The translations under genes were made by a program, and so were the position numbers. Positions 46,761-58,500 of a stretch of 64,000 nt of DNA are shown here, piece by piece. Positions within the stretch are counted from its first letter, which is position 1; every line of letters starts with the position of its first letter. This DNA is from Rosa chinensis. Lineage: Eukaryota; Streptophyta; Magnoliopsida; Rosales; Rosaceae. The stretch covers positions 50,807,897 through 50,871,896 of the forward strand of contig NC_037088.1 of NCBI RefSeq assembly GCF_002994745.2. The letters are read 5' to 3'. Below the pieces are notes generated by a model that was not told where the DNA came from, ran no database searches, and saw only the letters and a program-made list of their open reading frames with translations.

Positions 46761-47780
46761 TTCTATAAGCTGAAACGGTGAAGCATTATAACAATACAAG
46801 TGTCTGATCAATGTCTAAAAGTTCCCTTCACGTTTTTTTTTTTTTTCCAATTTCTTTGGAGACCCTCTATATAGAAAAGTTTGAAGCTTCCATTCAATAG
46901 CAATTATTAAGCTTTATGTATATTTTTTGGTTTGGCTTTGGAATTTTGGGTGGCTTTGCTTGCTTTCAATATCAGAGAGGCCTTCTGCAGGTCTGTGGCA
47001 AAAAGTGCAACCACGATATTATTCTTTCAGCAAATACTAGCATACACAACGAATTATTGCATCATTTTCTTTTCTTTTTCTGAGACATGGTTTTACAGAT
47101 ATGGGCTCTTGTTTTGTGATTGTTACTGATCTTGCCACTGATATCTTTTCTAGGAACTTTCAAGTTCAGATGAATGAATCCTCTCCAATTCAAATCACAA
47201 CGTGTGAATTTTGGGTACATGAATCATAACAGTAAAGCATTATTCGGTCTTCGGCCCTCTTGGATGGCACTAGAAGTATTTGGTATTGTCACTGTCTCAG
47301 TGATTGAAAGTCCGAAGAGGTGTCTTAACTTTGAAGAGAATTCCAATTGAAAATAATTTAAAATTTTAATTTGATTGTATTATGAGAAATTACGACATAA
47401 TCCTCCTTCATAACTCAAAACTAATATCATTAATTTGATGATTTGCTACAACTTTTTAAGACATTTACTTCAAGCATTATTTTCACAATGCGAACTTCAA
47501 AACAAGTGTTATGGCCAATCTTAACACATAGTTTGAATGAGAATTGAATTTGACTTAATGACTTCAACTTAGTGTATTTACAGTTTTCGATTTTGATCGT
47601 TTCAGCTCAAAGTGTACAAAGAGCTTTCGGTGATAGTTAATACAAACTTTTGTTGGTGCTATATACATAAAGAATAATTCTAGTAAATTTTCTAATATTA
47701 GTTGGACAAAATTGGATTTGTGAGGGTTTTTTTACTTCATCATGAAATTTTGTACAAAGAATCGTGCTAACCATAACTTG
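46761..47780. other. AT-rich intergenic DNA
   Basis: I see no gene or repeat. The 65-codon frame at 46932-47129 has no recognisable motif. Confidence 0.4.
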
Positions 47781-48021
47781 TCATGTCATTGAGTCATGGG
47801 GTTGCATTGGTTGGTACTCAATTTTCAAAGCTGCAAATGGCACGTGTTGATCTTTGTGTGAATCTCCATGGACCCAAGACGAGTTTGGTGAAAATATCTA
47901 GCACCAAACTTATATATGTGAACCAAAATGCAATGAGAATTGAGCAGCATCACCATCGTCCTCGTCCGGGGCATATCATGTATTTCAGAGCAACTCTGGG
48001 GGCCGAGTGTAGAATCGCATA

Positions 48022-48190
48022 TCAGAAATGATCAAGTTGGAGCAGATCCAGTGAGGCAGTGAACCACGTCTCAGGGAACGAGTGGCCTTTAACGAGCTTG
48101 GTTAAACGTCCATGCATTGTGACGTAAGCACTGCCCCTGTAATTATTCTGATGCCCAGCCATTGGCCTCTGGAGAGGTACTGGTGCTAGG
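48022..48190 (-). pseudogene. Unrecognised coding-like piece interrupted by a hAT element
   Basis: The minus frame GHQNNYRGSAYVTMHGRLTK then GHSFPETWFTASLDLLQLDHF ends in a stop at 48022. On the other side of the hAT insertion (49131-49190) the same strand carries MSEAQANINPIVDEILNWLD in a different frame. Together they look like a small broken gene, or a retroelement piece, into which the hAT jumped. I do not recognise the family. Confidence 0.3.
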
Positions 48191-49138
48191 GATGGTCCCA
48201 GTGGCGGAACCAGGATCAAATTCATGTCTAAGCTAATTAGAAGGACAGCATCAACAGCAATTTCAGTATTGTGCATAAACCCAGACACTATCACCAAAAC
48301 TCAACATTCTCCAATCTGCAACACAAAATGCACATCTTTAAATAAAAAATAATCAACTACATCACTAACATAGTAACATCAGTCAGTAATTCGAACTAAA
48401 AAAGTAAAAATACAAATATACAAATACAATCATCATTCATGAATCATCAATTCATCAGATAGCCTCTAATCCCCTCTATGACTCTATCGACCATCAGACA
48501 TTCAGACCATGATCAAGTAATCAACATTAAACAGATCAAGAATCAACTCAATCAAGATCCTCACTTCCTCAGGCCTCATCGCCTCAGCTAACCAGTAACC
48601 ACCGGGTTCTCTCTCTCTCTCTCTCAGTCTCTCTTTCTCTATCTCCCTCAGTCCCTGTCCCTGTCTCCCTCAGTGGTAAGAAACAGAATCGGCAAAGCCC
48701 AACTCAGAAAGATCTGGGATTTAGAGCTTCACAAATTCAAAACAGGGGAGATCGATAGGTTTAGAGCTTCATACCTTGTTTGAGTTGTTTCAATGGATTT
48801 AGGGGTAACCTCCAATCCTCTATGGCTCCATCGAAAGTTCGAAACACTAGAGACAGTGAGACAGTGAGGCAGTGAGGGACTGAGGGCGTGACCGCGTGAG
48901 GCTGTCAGCTGCTGTGGGCTACTGGGCTGGGAGCTGGGATGAGTTGATGACGCGAATCAGCTGGGATTCTGGCCTTCTGGGAATACATGCGATGAGTGAA
49001 TGAATCAACCTATAATTTTTTTTTTCTTTGGGTTGGTATGGGCTGAGAGATATATGTATACTTAAAGGTTCTTAGCCCAAAAAGTTGTCTAGCCTTGAGC
49101 CCATAAAGCCTTCAACGTGGTTCCGCCCCTGATGGTCC
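48191..49138. mobile_element. Non-autonomous hAT element (932 bp)
   Basis: The element at 48199-49130 is flanked by a perfect 8-bp duplication GATGGTCC (48191-48198 and 49131-49138). The left end is CAGTGGCGGAACCA. The right end, inverted, is AGGGGCGGAACCAC, so the terminal base is lost or shared. Eight-base target duplications and CAG-type ends define hAT. The interior has a CT-rich stretch (48605-48670) and a GTGAGACAGTGAGGCAGTGA run near 48855, and no transposase. Confidence 0.88.
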
Positions 49139-49443
49139 TACGGGTCCAACCAATTTAGGATCTCATCCACGATCGGGTTAATATTTGCTTGAGCCTCACT
49201 CATTATGTTCTTATTCCAAATTAGCAGCATTCTCAAACCGTTCGATTTCTCCAGTCTTGTGTTTCTATCGACGATTTCCAATCTCGTAGGGGGGGCGGGG
49301 GCAAGTGATTTAGCATGTAATCTCTACGAAATGAAAATTTTTTCATAATGCTAAATGCAGATTAAAATATCTGTATCTATATATCTATCAAAATTTTAAA
49401 AAATGAAGATATCAAAAATATTTAGGAAAATATATCTTTTTTC

Positions 49444-51556
49444 AAAGAGTCAATTTTTTTTTTTATCAAATAAGGTCAGTCCATTATATAGATTCAGCAA
49501 GCAGTACAAAAACGAAACATCCCTATGAGGTTGACAGAAAGAATCGTTTCTCAGAGTACCCATGAGACTCATATTCTAAAACAAGAACAAGAACAAGAAC
49601 CCAATATACCCTCAGTGCACCCACATTTTAGAAAGTTCACGCACCAAAAACGAAACAATTAGCCGAGAGCCAGGACAAAAACCAAACTAAACAATTAGAC
49701 GAAAGAAACCAGATCTCAAATTCAAACCCGCCTCCTCCCCCACTCTCTCACCCAGATCTTGATCCTTCCGGATCTAGATTGACCATGGAAGAGTTGGGGG
49801 AGGCCATACCAACTCTGGCTTTTATCCAATTTCTCTCCATCCCCACTGCTCATCTCTTTCATCAAGCTATTCCAGCTCCTCTCTCACTCTTGTGGTGATT
49901 TTGTTACCCTCTGTGGTGAAATTCTGGCGATGTCCAACATGGGAGGACTATCTTCCTCGTTTTCTCTCTTCTTTTCCTCTCACTGTCAAACAATCCCAAA
50001 CGTTTCCAGGTCAAAATTCAATCAATCTCACAACACATCTCCTATCTCTACACAGAACCTCCAAGAGGGTCCTTATGGCTGCGATCACAAAGTGCATGCC
50101 ACTTACCTAGGCGAGTATGGGTGCTCACGCATGGGTTTTTCACCTCCCATTCTCCGTTGTTACTGTTTCTGTTCTTGTTCTATGTCCTGGATCTCAAATC
50201 CTTGTCGGCAGCTATGGTTACTTCTTGGTCTCATTGGTGGAGAAAATGATGCTTTTGTGAGGGATCTCATCCTTTTGGTTGTTGGCTCTCCTTTGATATG
50301 TATTTTAGAATTAATTGGTTTGGCATCGGTTTATCACGACAAAATTTCTGGGTGTTCTGTTTCCGGCGGCACCTCGGCTATGGTGCGTGGCTCGCTGCGC
50401 AAACTGGATGACATCAACTAGGGTTTCAGCAGTGGGCTGGACTTCTTATCGGGCCTATGTTTTAACTTTTATTGTTTTAAGAATTAATTTTCTGATACTA
50501 GCTCTCTTGGAGCCTAGGATAAAATTAATTTTCCTTTTTAGCTTTTGTCTATATGGGCATGTCCATCAGACTAGTTAGGTGTTTCTTTTTACAGCCCATT
50601 GGGCTAGCTTGGGGTAGCTTAATTGATCCCCTCTTCCAAAAAAAAAAAAAAAAAATCCACGCACCATTATTTCAAACAAAGACCTAGAAACTCTGAAGCA
50701 GGATAAAAAAAACCTCAGAGCTATTGGTCTTTGTGTCCAAGATCAAGATCAAATAATAATTGGAGTAGAGGATGATGTGTCACCATCCACTCCATCTTCA
50801 TTCATCAGAACAACCCAAGTTGAAGAGCCCCCAACCCAACAAGAGTTCCAAGCAACCCACAGGGAGCCTACCAGCCAAAATTGAGCCCAAAGACCCTAGC
50901 TATAATCCAAAGTCCACTCTAGGCCCAAAAATTTTGGAACCCAAAAGCAACCGTAGCCTCCATAGCCGCCAAGCAACCGCCCCCTCAGCAGAACCACCTT
51001 CACCACTTCCGCCGCAAGCTTTCCCATCACCACCGCAATAGTCTTTGTCACTGCCATCGAGACTTCAGCCCAACAGGAGAAAATGCAATTCCAGCATGGG
51101 ATAGAGGGCTCCATCACCATCGTACCCGGCTACAGTCTTTGCCGCTAAAGAGGAAACCCTTTCACCAATGACAACATCAACACATCCATCACTGATTCCC
51201 CATCCCACATCACCTAACCAGATTGAGGACGAAGAAACTCGCACCATCACAGCCAAGATGACTGCTATCAGAAGCTTTGGCCGATCAAGAAGACAAGACC
51301 GATCCATGCATAAATTCAAGGGACGTCGAAGCTAGTCACCATCGCCACCAAGGAGAGAGGGAGAAAGAGAGGCGTCACTGCCCTTCCAAATTCAAGATGC
51401 AGAGCCGTCACGTAGATGGGAAACCCATTTGCCGAGATGCAGGGAGTTTGCATCGCCGCCGCCACTATTCAATGCAGGTTGCAACCTTAGGGTAGCTCTC
51501 AAGAGAGAGAGCGTCATGTTTGGAATTGCCTTTGGGTCTTTTTAAAAGAGTCAATT
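49444..51556 (-). mobile_element. LINE-like retroposon with 12-bp target duplication, itself interrupted
   Basis: AAGAGTCAATTT occurs at about 49445-49456 and again at about 51547-51558. A T-run follows the left copy, as expected for the poly(A) tail of a minus-strand retroposon. The sequence next to the T-run (ATCAAATAAGGTCAGTCCAT) resembles the 3' ends of the LINE relics at 15156 and 17381. Pieces of low-complexity reading frame (50772-51041 plus, 51065-51319 minus) have no certain domain. A second retroposon lies inside. Confidence 0.5.
49636..50672 (+). mobile_element. Nested plus-strand retroposon with poly(A) tail
   Basis: An A19 tail lies at 50638-50656 after GATCCCCTCTTCC. CACGCACCA follows the tail (about 50659-50667) and also occurs at about 49637-49645, giving a 9-11-bp target duplication around a 1-kb insert. 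The frame at 49930-50421 has no domain I can name. It resembles a 5'-plus-3' deleted LINE. Confidence 0.5.
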
Positions 51557-51719
51557 TATTAGAATTACAGATAAATACTTATGAATGTCAACTTCATCCA
51601 CATCCAAAAATATATTCTAACTGGTTGAAAAGTCGCTCGCTGATCTACGAAAGTACAATAATCAAATCAAGACATATGACTCATATAGTACGAATTGCTT
51701 CATTATGAATTCTCCCCGT

Positions 51720-51960
51720 CCAGATTTGTCTTTAGAGAATTTATCCTCACTGGATTCCACTCCTCACTTGGATTTCTCTCGAAGGGAATAATCCTCGCCT
51801 AGATTCGTTTTGAGGAGATTTCTCCTTACCCATCTTCACCTTCAGGAGATCTCTCCTCACACAGATTTACATTTATAGAATTACTTCTCACCCAAAATTG
51901 CCTTGAGGGAGTTTCTCCTCATCCAGATTCGCCTTAAAAGGATCTTGCTTCACCCAAATC
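51720..51960 (+). repeat. 31-bp minisatellite, about seven units
   Basis: Units of 31 bp follow one another without gaps from 51799 on (five units of exactly 31 bp). Two earlier units are intact or partly deleted. Consensus is roughly CCAGATTTGCCTTGAGGAGA then TTTCTCCTCAC. Units differ by 20-35%, so the array is old. Confidence 0.85.
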
Positions 51961-52517
51961 TGTTGTAAGACCCCGGAAATTTGTTATTAATTCCTAAATG
52001 TTTCCTGGAATTAATAAAGTGTTCGTTTGTATGAGTTCGTGATTCGAGGGTGGAGTGGAAGTGTTTCTGACGAATTTTTATTCGGAAAGTATGACTTTAG
52101 GGGGGGTGCAAAGGTTGAATTTTTATACATTGGGTTTCTCTAAAAGCTTCATTCACGAAAGTTGTAGAGCGCGTCGATACGAATTCGTGGACATGTGGAA
52201 AGCAAGAATCGGAGTTTGTATGAGAAAGTTATGAGCGATTGAAATTTGGGGAAATTTCTATAAATAGAAGAAAATTCCGGATTTTTCATTAAATCCCAAA
52301 AGTTTCCTTTTTCTCATTTTCCTCCCCAGATTTCTCTCTGTTCTCTCCTCAGACCCTACGGGTTGCGCTCGACCCGACCCGAATCCATCTTCGTTTTCTG
52401 GTGACCTACAACGGCGGACCCGGCCTAGATCGACTCGCCTAGCTCTCCTTCGTCGACCTCTGGTGTCAGTTGCGCCGGTGGAGCAACCTAGAAGGAGATC
52501 GAAGACGTGAACAGTGA

Positions 52518-53485
52518 CGGCGGACCAGTGTTCTAAAACTCGGCCGCCCAGGCCGCTTAGGCGACTCCTAGGGGCTGGGCGGCAGCTCTCCGACTCGAGT
52601 AGTGCTAAATCGGAGGAGTTGGGCGGGCTGGGGTTGGGCGTCCGCCGAGGCGGCCTAGGCGGGCCACTAGGCGCCTGGGCGGTTGGGCTGTTGGGCGCTA
52701 GGCGGCTTGTCGGTGAATCTGGAGCTGTGATAAACCAGATGAATCTAGCACTAAACAAGTTGGTCGATGGATGCAATCAACAAAATAGATCTCAGTGGTG
52801 ATCCCCGCGGTCTCCCTGGCAAGGAAAATCAGACGAGACACTTGAAAAGGAACCAATCATTCCAAGTCAGGTTCCTGCCTCCGAGTTTGGCGATGTAATC
52901 TGTCGGGTTCTTTTGCAGGTGTCCATGTAATCTGTTGGGTTTGTATTGAATAGAGAACAGAAGAGATTCACGGTGAGAATAATGATCGAGAGTGTGAATT
53001 GAGAGCGAGTTGTGAAAGAAAAAACCAGGCGAGCATATGAGTTCTTGAATAAGCAGTTCATAGCCATGACGGCGGAGATAACGAAGGAGAAAGGTCTGGA
53101 GCTTAAAGAGATAGAGTTTGGAATCATGTATGGCCTCTAATATTAACTATTAAGATTCTTGGTGGTCATAAGGTCACGTGTTCGAATGAGATTGGAATCT
53201 GGGAATAGAATTCTTATAGTATATTTGATTATCTTTCATTATTCTTATTTATTAGCAATGAGTCTTTATATATATACATACTATAATAATATGTCTTCAT
53301 ATATATACATACTTTTATATATATACACACTCTTATTTATATTTTGTATATTATAAAAATAAATTAAAATTAAAAAAATTAAAACCGCCTAGGCCCCGTC
53401 TAGGCGCCCGCCTAGGCGTCTGGGCGCTAGTCCCTTAGCCACCGCCCGACTAGCGCCTAGCGATTTTTAGAACCTTGCGGCGGAC
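52518..53485. mobile_element. Non-autonomous hAT element (952 bp) inside the LTR relic
   Basis: Perfect 8-bp duplication CGGCGGAC at 52518-52525 and 53478-53485. Ends are CAGTGTTCTAAAACTCGG on the left and, inverted, CAAGGTTCTAAAAATCGC on the right. GCCTAGGCG-rich inner ends follow on both sides. The middle (52735-53140) is unlike the ends: it holds broken frames including YEFLNKQFIAMTAEITKEKG that may derive from a host gene I cannot identify. AT-rich runs fill 53250-53380. Confidence 0.85.
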
Positions 53486-54662
53486 CGACCCGGTTGGATT
53501 TCCCAGTTTCCGGCAACTTCCCGGACGATTTCTTCACAGTTCTGGGATCGCCTCTTCCTGCTGATCATCCCCATATAGGCCTTGCATCACGATTTGGAGT
53601 GTGGAGCAAAAGATCAAGGTTTGAATAAATCAACGGTTCTGGTCGAATCTGGAATCTGATCAGAGGGCCGAGATTAATCCAACTTCCAGACTTGATCTAG
53701 GACGATCTAGGCCGATCCAGACTTAGCTCCAGGTATAGTTGCTCATCTTTTCATTTTGAACAAGTTTGTTGTTGGTCACTTTGCCATCGGAGGTGGTTGG
53801 CCGGTGTTGACCGCCGTTGACCGGGGGTTGACCACCCGCTGCCGACGGCGCGTGGCGGCGCGTCCAGCTTCCTTTTTGTGTTCTATTTTCAGTTTATTCA
53901 TCTACTCATCGATACGGTCGTTTTGATATATTATAAAGTTATTTTGGAGAAAGTTGATGCATGCTAGGGTTTCGGTCGGTTTGAAATCCGCAAAGATCTG
54001 ACCGTTGGATCTTCGAATAATTTTGATAGGATGATCCCAAGGGCAATCCGTGAGAATCTGACCGTTGGATTGTCGTTTAAGTGTGTTATGAATCAATTGC
54101 TAAGTTAGGATCGTATTTTGATTAGATGACTGACGGTTTTGGTTGGGCTGACGGTTGTGATTGTGATTTTGGGCTGTATTGAAGACACAGCTGGATTGAG
54201 GTGAGTAAATCTGATGTGGTTCATTTATGAACGGATTTAATTATTACTCGGAATTACTTGTTTAATTGTTGAATCATTTTCGAAACAAATTATTTGTTTT
54301 AAAATATATGAACTTGATCGACAACGGTTCATGGGTAAGTTAAAACAATGTTTTGATATAAAATGATTTTTGAGAAGTATAATTTATGAACTATAGTTGG
54401 TATTAGTGGTCATTCTTACGTGAATGACTTCGTGTGTGTGTGTATATATATATATTTACGTGGAATATATATATGGGTGGTGTGGCATTGTGTGAAGTAT
54501 AATAATTGTGATTTTATTCAGATTATTATATTGGAGCATTTACTCCTGTCGGAAATGTGAATTGTTGATTTATTTGTGTGGAAGAGTATTTGAAGTTTTG
54601 ATTTGGTTTTAGATTGTAAAACCAAGTATTGTAAAGAGTACCTTATGTTGTGGGGTAACTGG

Positions 54663-54780
54663 GTTGTATGCGTGCGTGCGGTCATGGTGGTAACTGGGTT
54701 ACGCCATCATGAGTACATAGTCTATTGTATGCGTGCGGTCATGGTGGTAACTGTGTTACTTCATCATGAGTACGTAGTTT
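54663..54780 (+). repeat. Two-copy direct repeat, about 59 bp
   Basis: GTGCGGTCATGGTGGTAACT followed by a CATCATGAGTAC block occurs twice in a row within the LTR relic. Confidence 0.8.
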
Positions 54781-55495
54781 TCGAGGAATGTTGATGATGT
54801 TCTTTCTTTAATTTATACATGAGATTTGGATTTCTATGAATTCTATTGTTGATTTAATTGTAATTTCCTGAACTAAGTTATATGCAGGAGTTGCTATGAT
54901 TTGAATTGTGTGCTTTTAGTGATCTCCTGAACTAATTTTCTAAGCAGGGAATACTGGTTTTATTCACTTTAATGATGTGAGTGCAGTTGTGGTTAAGACT
55001 CGTAGAGAGTCAAGAAATGTTTTATCACGTCATTGTGGTGATAAATGCTTTATGTTGAGAGGAAAGAAGTGTGATTTCGTGGTTGTGTTTTGTGGAGTTA
55101 AATGTTGTTGCTTTAATTTATCTCACGAGTTGAGAAATTATAAGCATGAGTGACGTGAGTCATTTTAATTGAGTTTACTCATACAGGCTTAAAAAGCTTA
55201 CCGGGTTTGTTTTGTTCAACCCGGTGCACTATTCTATGGTGTAGGGTTTATTGTGCAGGTTAGAATATCAATTAATCATTGTCGAATCTGAGGGGTACAT
55301 TCGGTAGCGTGGACGTCGAAGGGTAATTTTAGTTTTAAGTCTTCCGTTGTGTAGTGAGTTGTGGTGGGTGTGTTTACTTATTGAATTGTCATTCAGTTTA
55401 ATTTGTAAACTATCTGTAATGTAATATGTGATTCTAAAGAATGAGTCGGTATTGACATTGTGAGTTCAGTCGGTGTTCAATTACAATTACAATTA

Positions 55496-55770
55496 GGTGG
55501 TGGATTCAATGCTTTAGCATCTTCATAATCTGTTCTCAAACGCTAAAAGAATCTCATTGCTCATTCTTGTCTTTAATTTCAGTTTTTCTTTCTTTAATTT
55601 TCTGTTTAACCCTCAATCACATCATAAAAATTAGTTTGTTTCACTTAAGTATAGCACATTTGTCATCACAAAATTGTCTCAATCAGTCCTTGAGGGAATG
55701 ACCTCGTGCTTGCACATTTATTCTACAATTGATTCGTGCACTTGCGAGTACTAAATTAAAATTGACAACA
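55496..55770. other. Fragment of another LTR element
   Basis: The stretch with CCTTGAGGGAATGACCTCGT and ACTTGCGAGTAC ending in TTGACAACA resembles the 3' end of another plant LTR family. Neither its partner LTR nor a target duplication is visible. It lies between the truncated LTR and the Copia element. Confidence 0.35.
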
Positions 55771-55860
55771 TGCTCTGGATATCACAGGTGAGTTCGTGAT
55801 GTCAGCCAGCATCTCAAGGCCAATGGAATCCTGGATACGATTCTCGAGCCTAACCAGGAC

Positions 55861-56349
55861 GTGCTAACTGTTGACCAAGCTCAAGTTTTGGAAGCAAATA
55901 GAGCAGCGTTAGAGGTAAATAAGGCGAAAGCCATCATCCTAATGACTCGTCATATGGATGATTCGCTCCAGTACGAGTGTATGAATGAAGAAGACCCCAG
56001 AAGGTTGTGGGTCTCACTCGAAGAAAGATTTGGCAACGTCCATGAGTCCCTGCATCCTGACCTAGAAGTGAGATGGCATAGCCTTTGCTTCTGTGATTTC
56101 AAATTAGTTCTTGACTACAACTCGAAAGCATTTCGCATTAAATCCTTAATGGAATTCTGTGGTAAAGATATCACAAATGCGAAGTTGATTGAGAAGACTT
56201 TCTCTACATTCCCCGTCTCTGCATTGATGGTTGCTAAGAACTATCGAATCGATGTTACTGCAGGGGAGATCACAAGGTTTCATGAGCTTGTTGGAGCTAT
56301 GAATGTCACTGAAAAGCATGACAACATCCTTGTGAGGAACTATAATTAG
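55861..56349 (+). pseudogene. Copia gag fragment (UBN2 domain)
   Basis: This is the longest surviving frame of the Copia copy, 162 codons, from the middle of gag. It contains RLWVSLEERFGNVHESLHPD and STFPVSALMVAKNYRI, typical of the UBN2 gag domain. It stops at 56347, before the zinc knuckle. Confidence 0.8.
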
Positions 56350-58029
56350 AGATCCGTGGAAACATAGCATATTTCGGAATCCAATTATAGTCACACCTCT
56401 AAGAGAGGGCGCCAAGAGCAAAACCCTAATCTTTGTAACAGCCAAAATTGACGAACACGGAACCGAAGAGGTCAACGTGGAAAGAGAGATGGAGGCAACT
56501 CCTCTGGCCATGTTGGTGGCGCCACCAACGCTAAGAGCCATCTAAATGACGCTTTCAAAGTGCCTCAATCAATGGAGTCTGAGCAAAGAGATGTATGTTC
56601 TCGATGTGGAGTATCCGGTCATTGGGCACATATTTGTAAAGTTTGTGAAGAAATTGTCACCGCTTACAAAGCATATTGTGAAGCAAGAGAAGCTCACTAT
56701 GTGGAACGAGAAGATCAAGAAGATGAACTAGAGTGAAGGGTTAAAGACTACAAATCTGGCTGGGACCAATAGATCGCCAATTTTGTTTAAATCTTTATTT
56801 TTCTAAGAGATGTAATAGGCAATTGCCATATACTTTGTAGTAAATGCCATTGGTTTAGTTTTTCTTCACATAGGATCATCCAAAATGAGTATGATGTCTA
56901 GGAAGGTTTTGAGATAAGTGGTACTTAAGCGAACTTTGCTCCACCGAAATCTCTCTACTCACCTGGTAATATTTATTTTGGAGTTACGGAAAGAAGTCAA
57001 ACGACTACCTTTATTTTTCATTAGCTAGTATTTGGATTAGATTCTCCTAATGGTTAAGAGACAATGATGTACTTCGTTGGCTTATGAATAAAATTTCGAG
57101 TTCTTTTCATTATAACTCAATTTTGATTCTGAGCATATTACTTAGTGACTACGATGGTTGGATCATCAGTATTAATTCAAGGGCATGGAATAGCCCAAGT
57201 TCCCCTTACTAAAAGGCACCTTGATTACTGTCGCAAAAACTCTCTATGCTCCTAGGGAAAATTGCACCTATGAATAGCCAACTGATTCCATGCAAAAACG
57301 CATGTAGAGAACGGAAATGAGTTCCTTTGCAATGCCTCTAATGAATGCGAACAAAGGCGCATCTTAGAAAAGTTTATGTGTCTCTCTAGTGGACTCTATG
57401 TCACTATTCGAGCTATTAAATCTAATAAAGTTATGAGAGAAGATCTCTTGGATTTAGACACATATTGGCTTTGTCACGACAGGATAGGTCATCCTAGTCA
57501 TGATATGATGATCCGTCTACTAAAGACTTCATATGGACATCCTTTCTCTCGAGTGAAACGAAGCATGAATCAAAGGTTGATTCCTGGACTAAGTATGACC
57601 GCCGCCGCTGCCTAGGGCACCCGTAGCCATCCACCACCAACCTAGGGCTGGCACAGTTCCTATCCATAATGCCATGGATGGCGCCCCAGGTGATCACCAA
57701 CTTTGCTTTAAATAACGTTTCACACGCTCAGGCCCAACCACAATCCTCATTGGTTGCTTCTAAAGCCTCTCACTTGTTTACAAAGCCTGTTCCTGAGGAA
57801 ATTAGGACTGAGACTGTCTTATACAAAGGATATGAAAATACTCATTCTGTTCTTACATAGAATCCCTGGGGATTCTGTAGACTGATTCAACCAACTTGCA
57901 GACGTTTAAATATCTCATGATGTTGGTTGACACACAAATACGCTGGTCACGTGTTGTGTCATTGTCCACCTGTAAATGCTGCTTATGCTACACTCATAGC
58001 ACATATCATATGACAACGGGCTCACTCCC

Positions 58030-58500
58030 CGAATCATCCTATTCAGTCAACTGGATTTGACTATGCTAGAGAGTTTACATTAAAGACCTTCGATGGATAT
58101 TACAATGGGACTGATGTTGGACATCATATTCCCATGAACACACCCAATGGTCTTGCGGAAACGACTACGATGATAGTCCGGACATTGGTAATGCGCACCC
58201 ATCTCCTTATATCCTCTTGGGGTGATGCAATATCTCATGCAACTATGCTAATTCGTTTACGACCCACTGCCACTCAATCTACCTCTGCGTTACAACTAGT
58301 GTCTGGCTACAAGTATCATACTTACGCATATTTGAGTGTGCCATTTATGTGCCAATTGCGCCACCACAGCGCTCTATGATGGGTCCTTACAAACGAATGG
58401 GCAACTACGTTGGTTTTGAGACTCCAACAATCATCCGCCACTTAATGCCCTTGTAAGGCGATCTCCTTACCGCTAGATTTGCTGGTTGTCACTTTGATGA
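58030..58500 (+). pseudogene. Copia integrase fragment
   Basis: Plus-frame pieces with STGFDYAREFTLKTFDGYYN and NGLAETTTMIVRTLVMRTHL match the integrase core and the region after it. Several frameshifts separate the blocks and key acidic residues cannot be assigned to one frame. Confidence 0.6.

Larger units (their letters stand above)
51964..55495 (+). mobile_element. Truncated Gypsy-type LTR containing a hAT insertion
   Basis: It starts TGTAAGACCCCGGAAATTTG. It then follows the LTR at 17439 in order: GTTGTAGAGCGCGTCGATAC, the GACCCGACCCG patch, the GAACGG-rich middle, and TTACCGGGTTTGTT near 55198. The similarity stops about 120 bp before the expected LTR end, at about 55495. No tRNA primer site or internal region follows. 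A hAT element at 52526-53477 splits it. Excluding that, the LTR relic is about 2.6 kb. Confidence 0.75.

Noticed and set aside
52258..52776. 172-codon minus frame with Pro/Arg-rich start
   Set aside because: It crosses the LTR/hAT border and reads the GC-rich hAT end, so it is not a gene.
55763..55785. GCTCTGGATATCA as an inverted tRNA-Met primer site
   Set aside because: Match to the expected complement is poor and no LTR end adjoins it on the right side.
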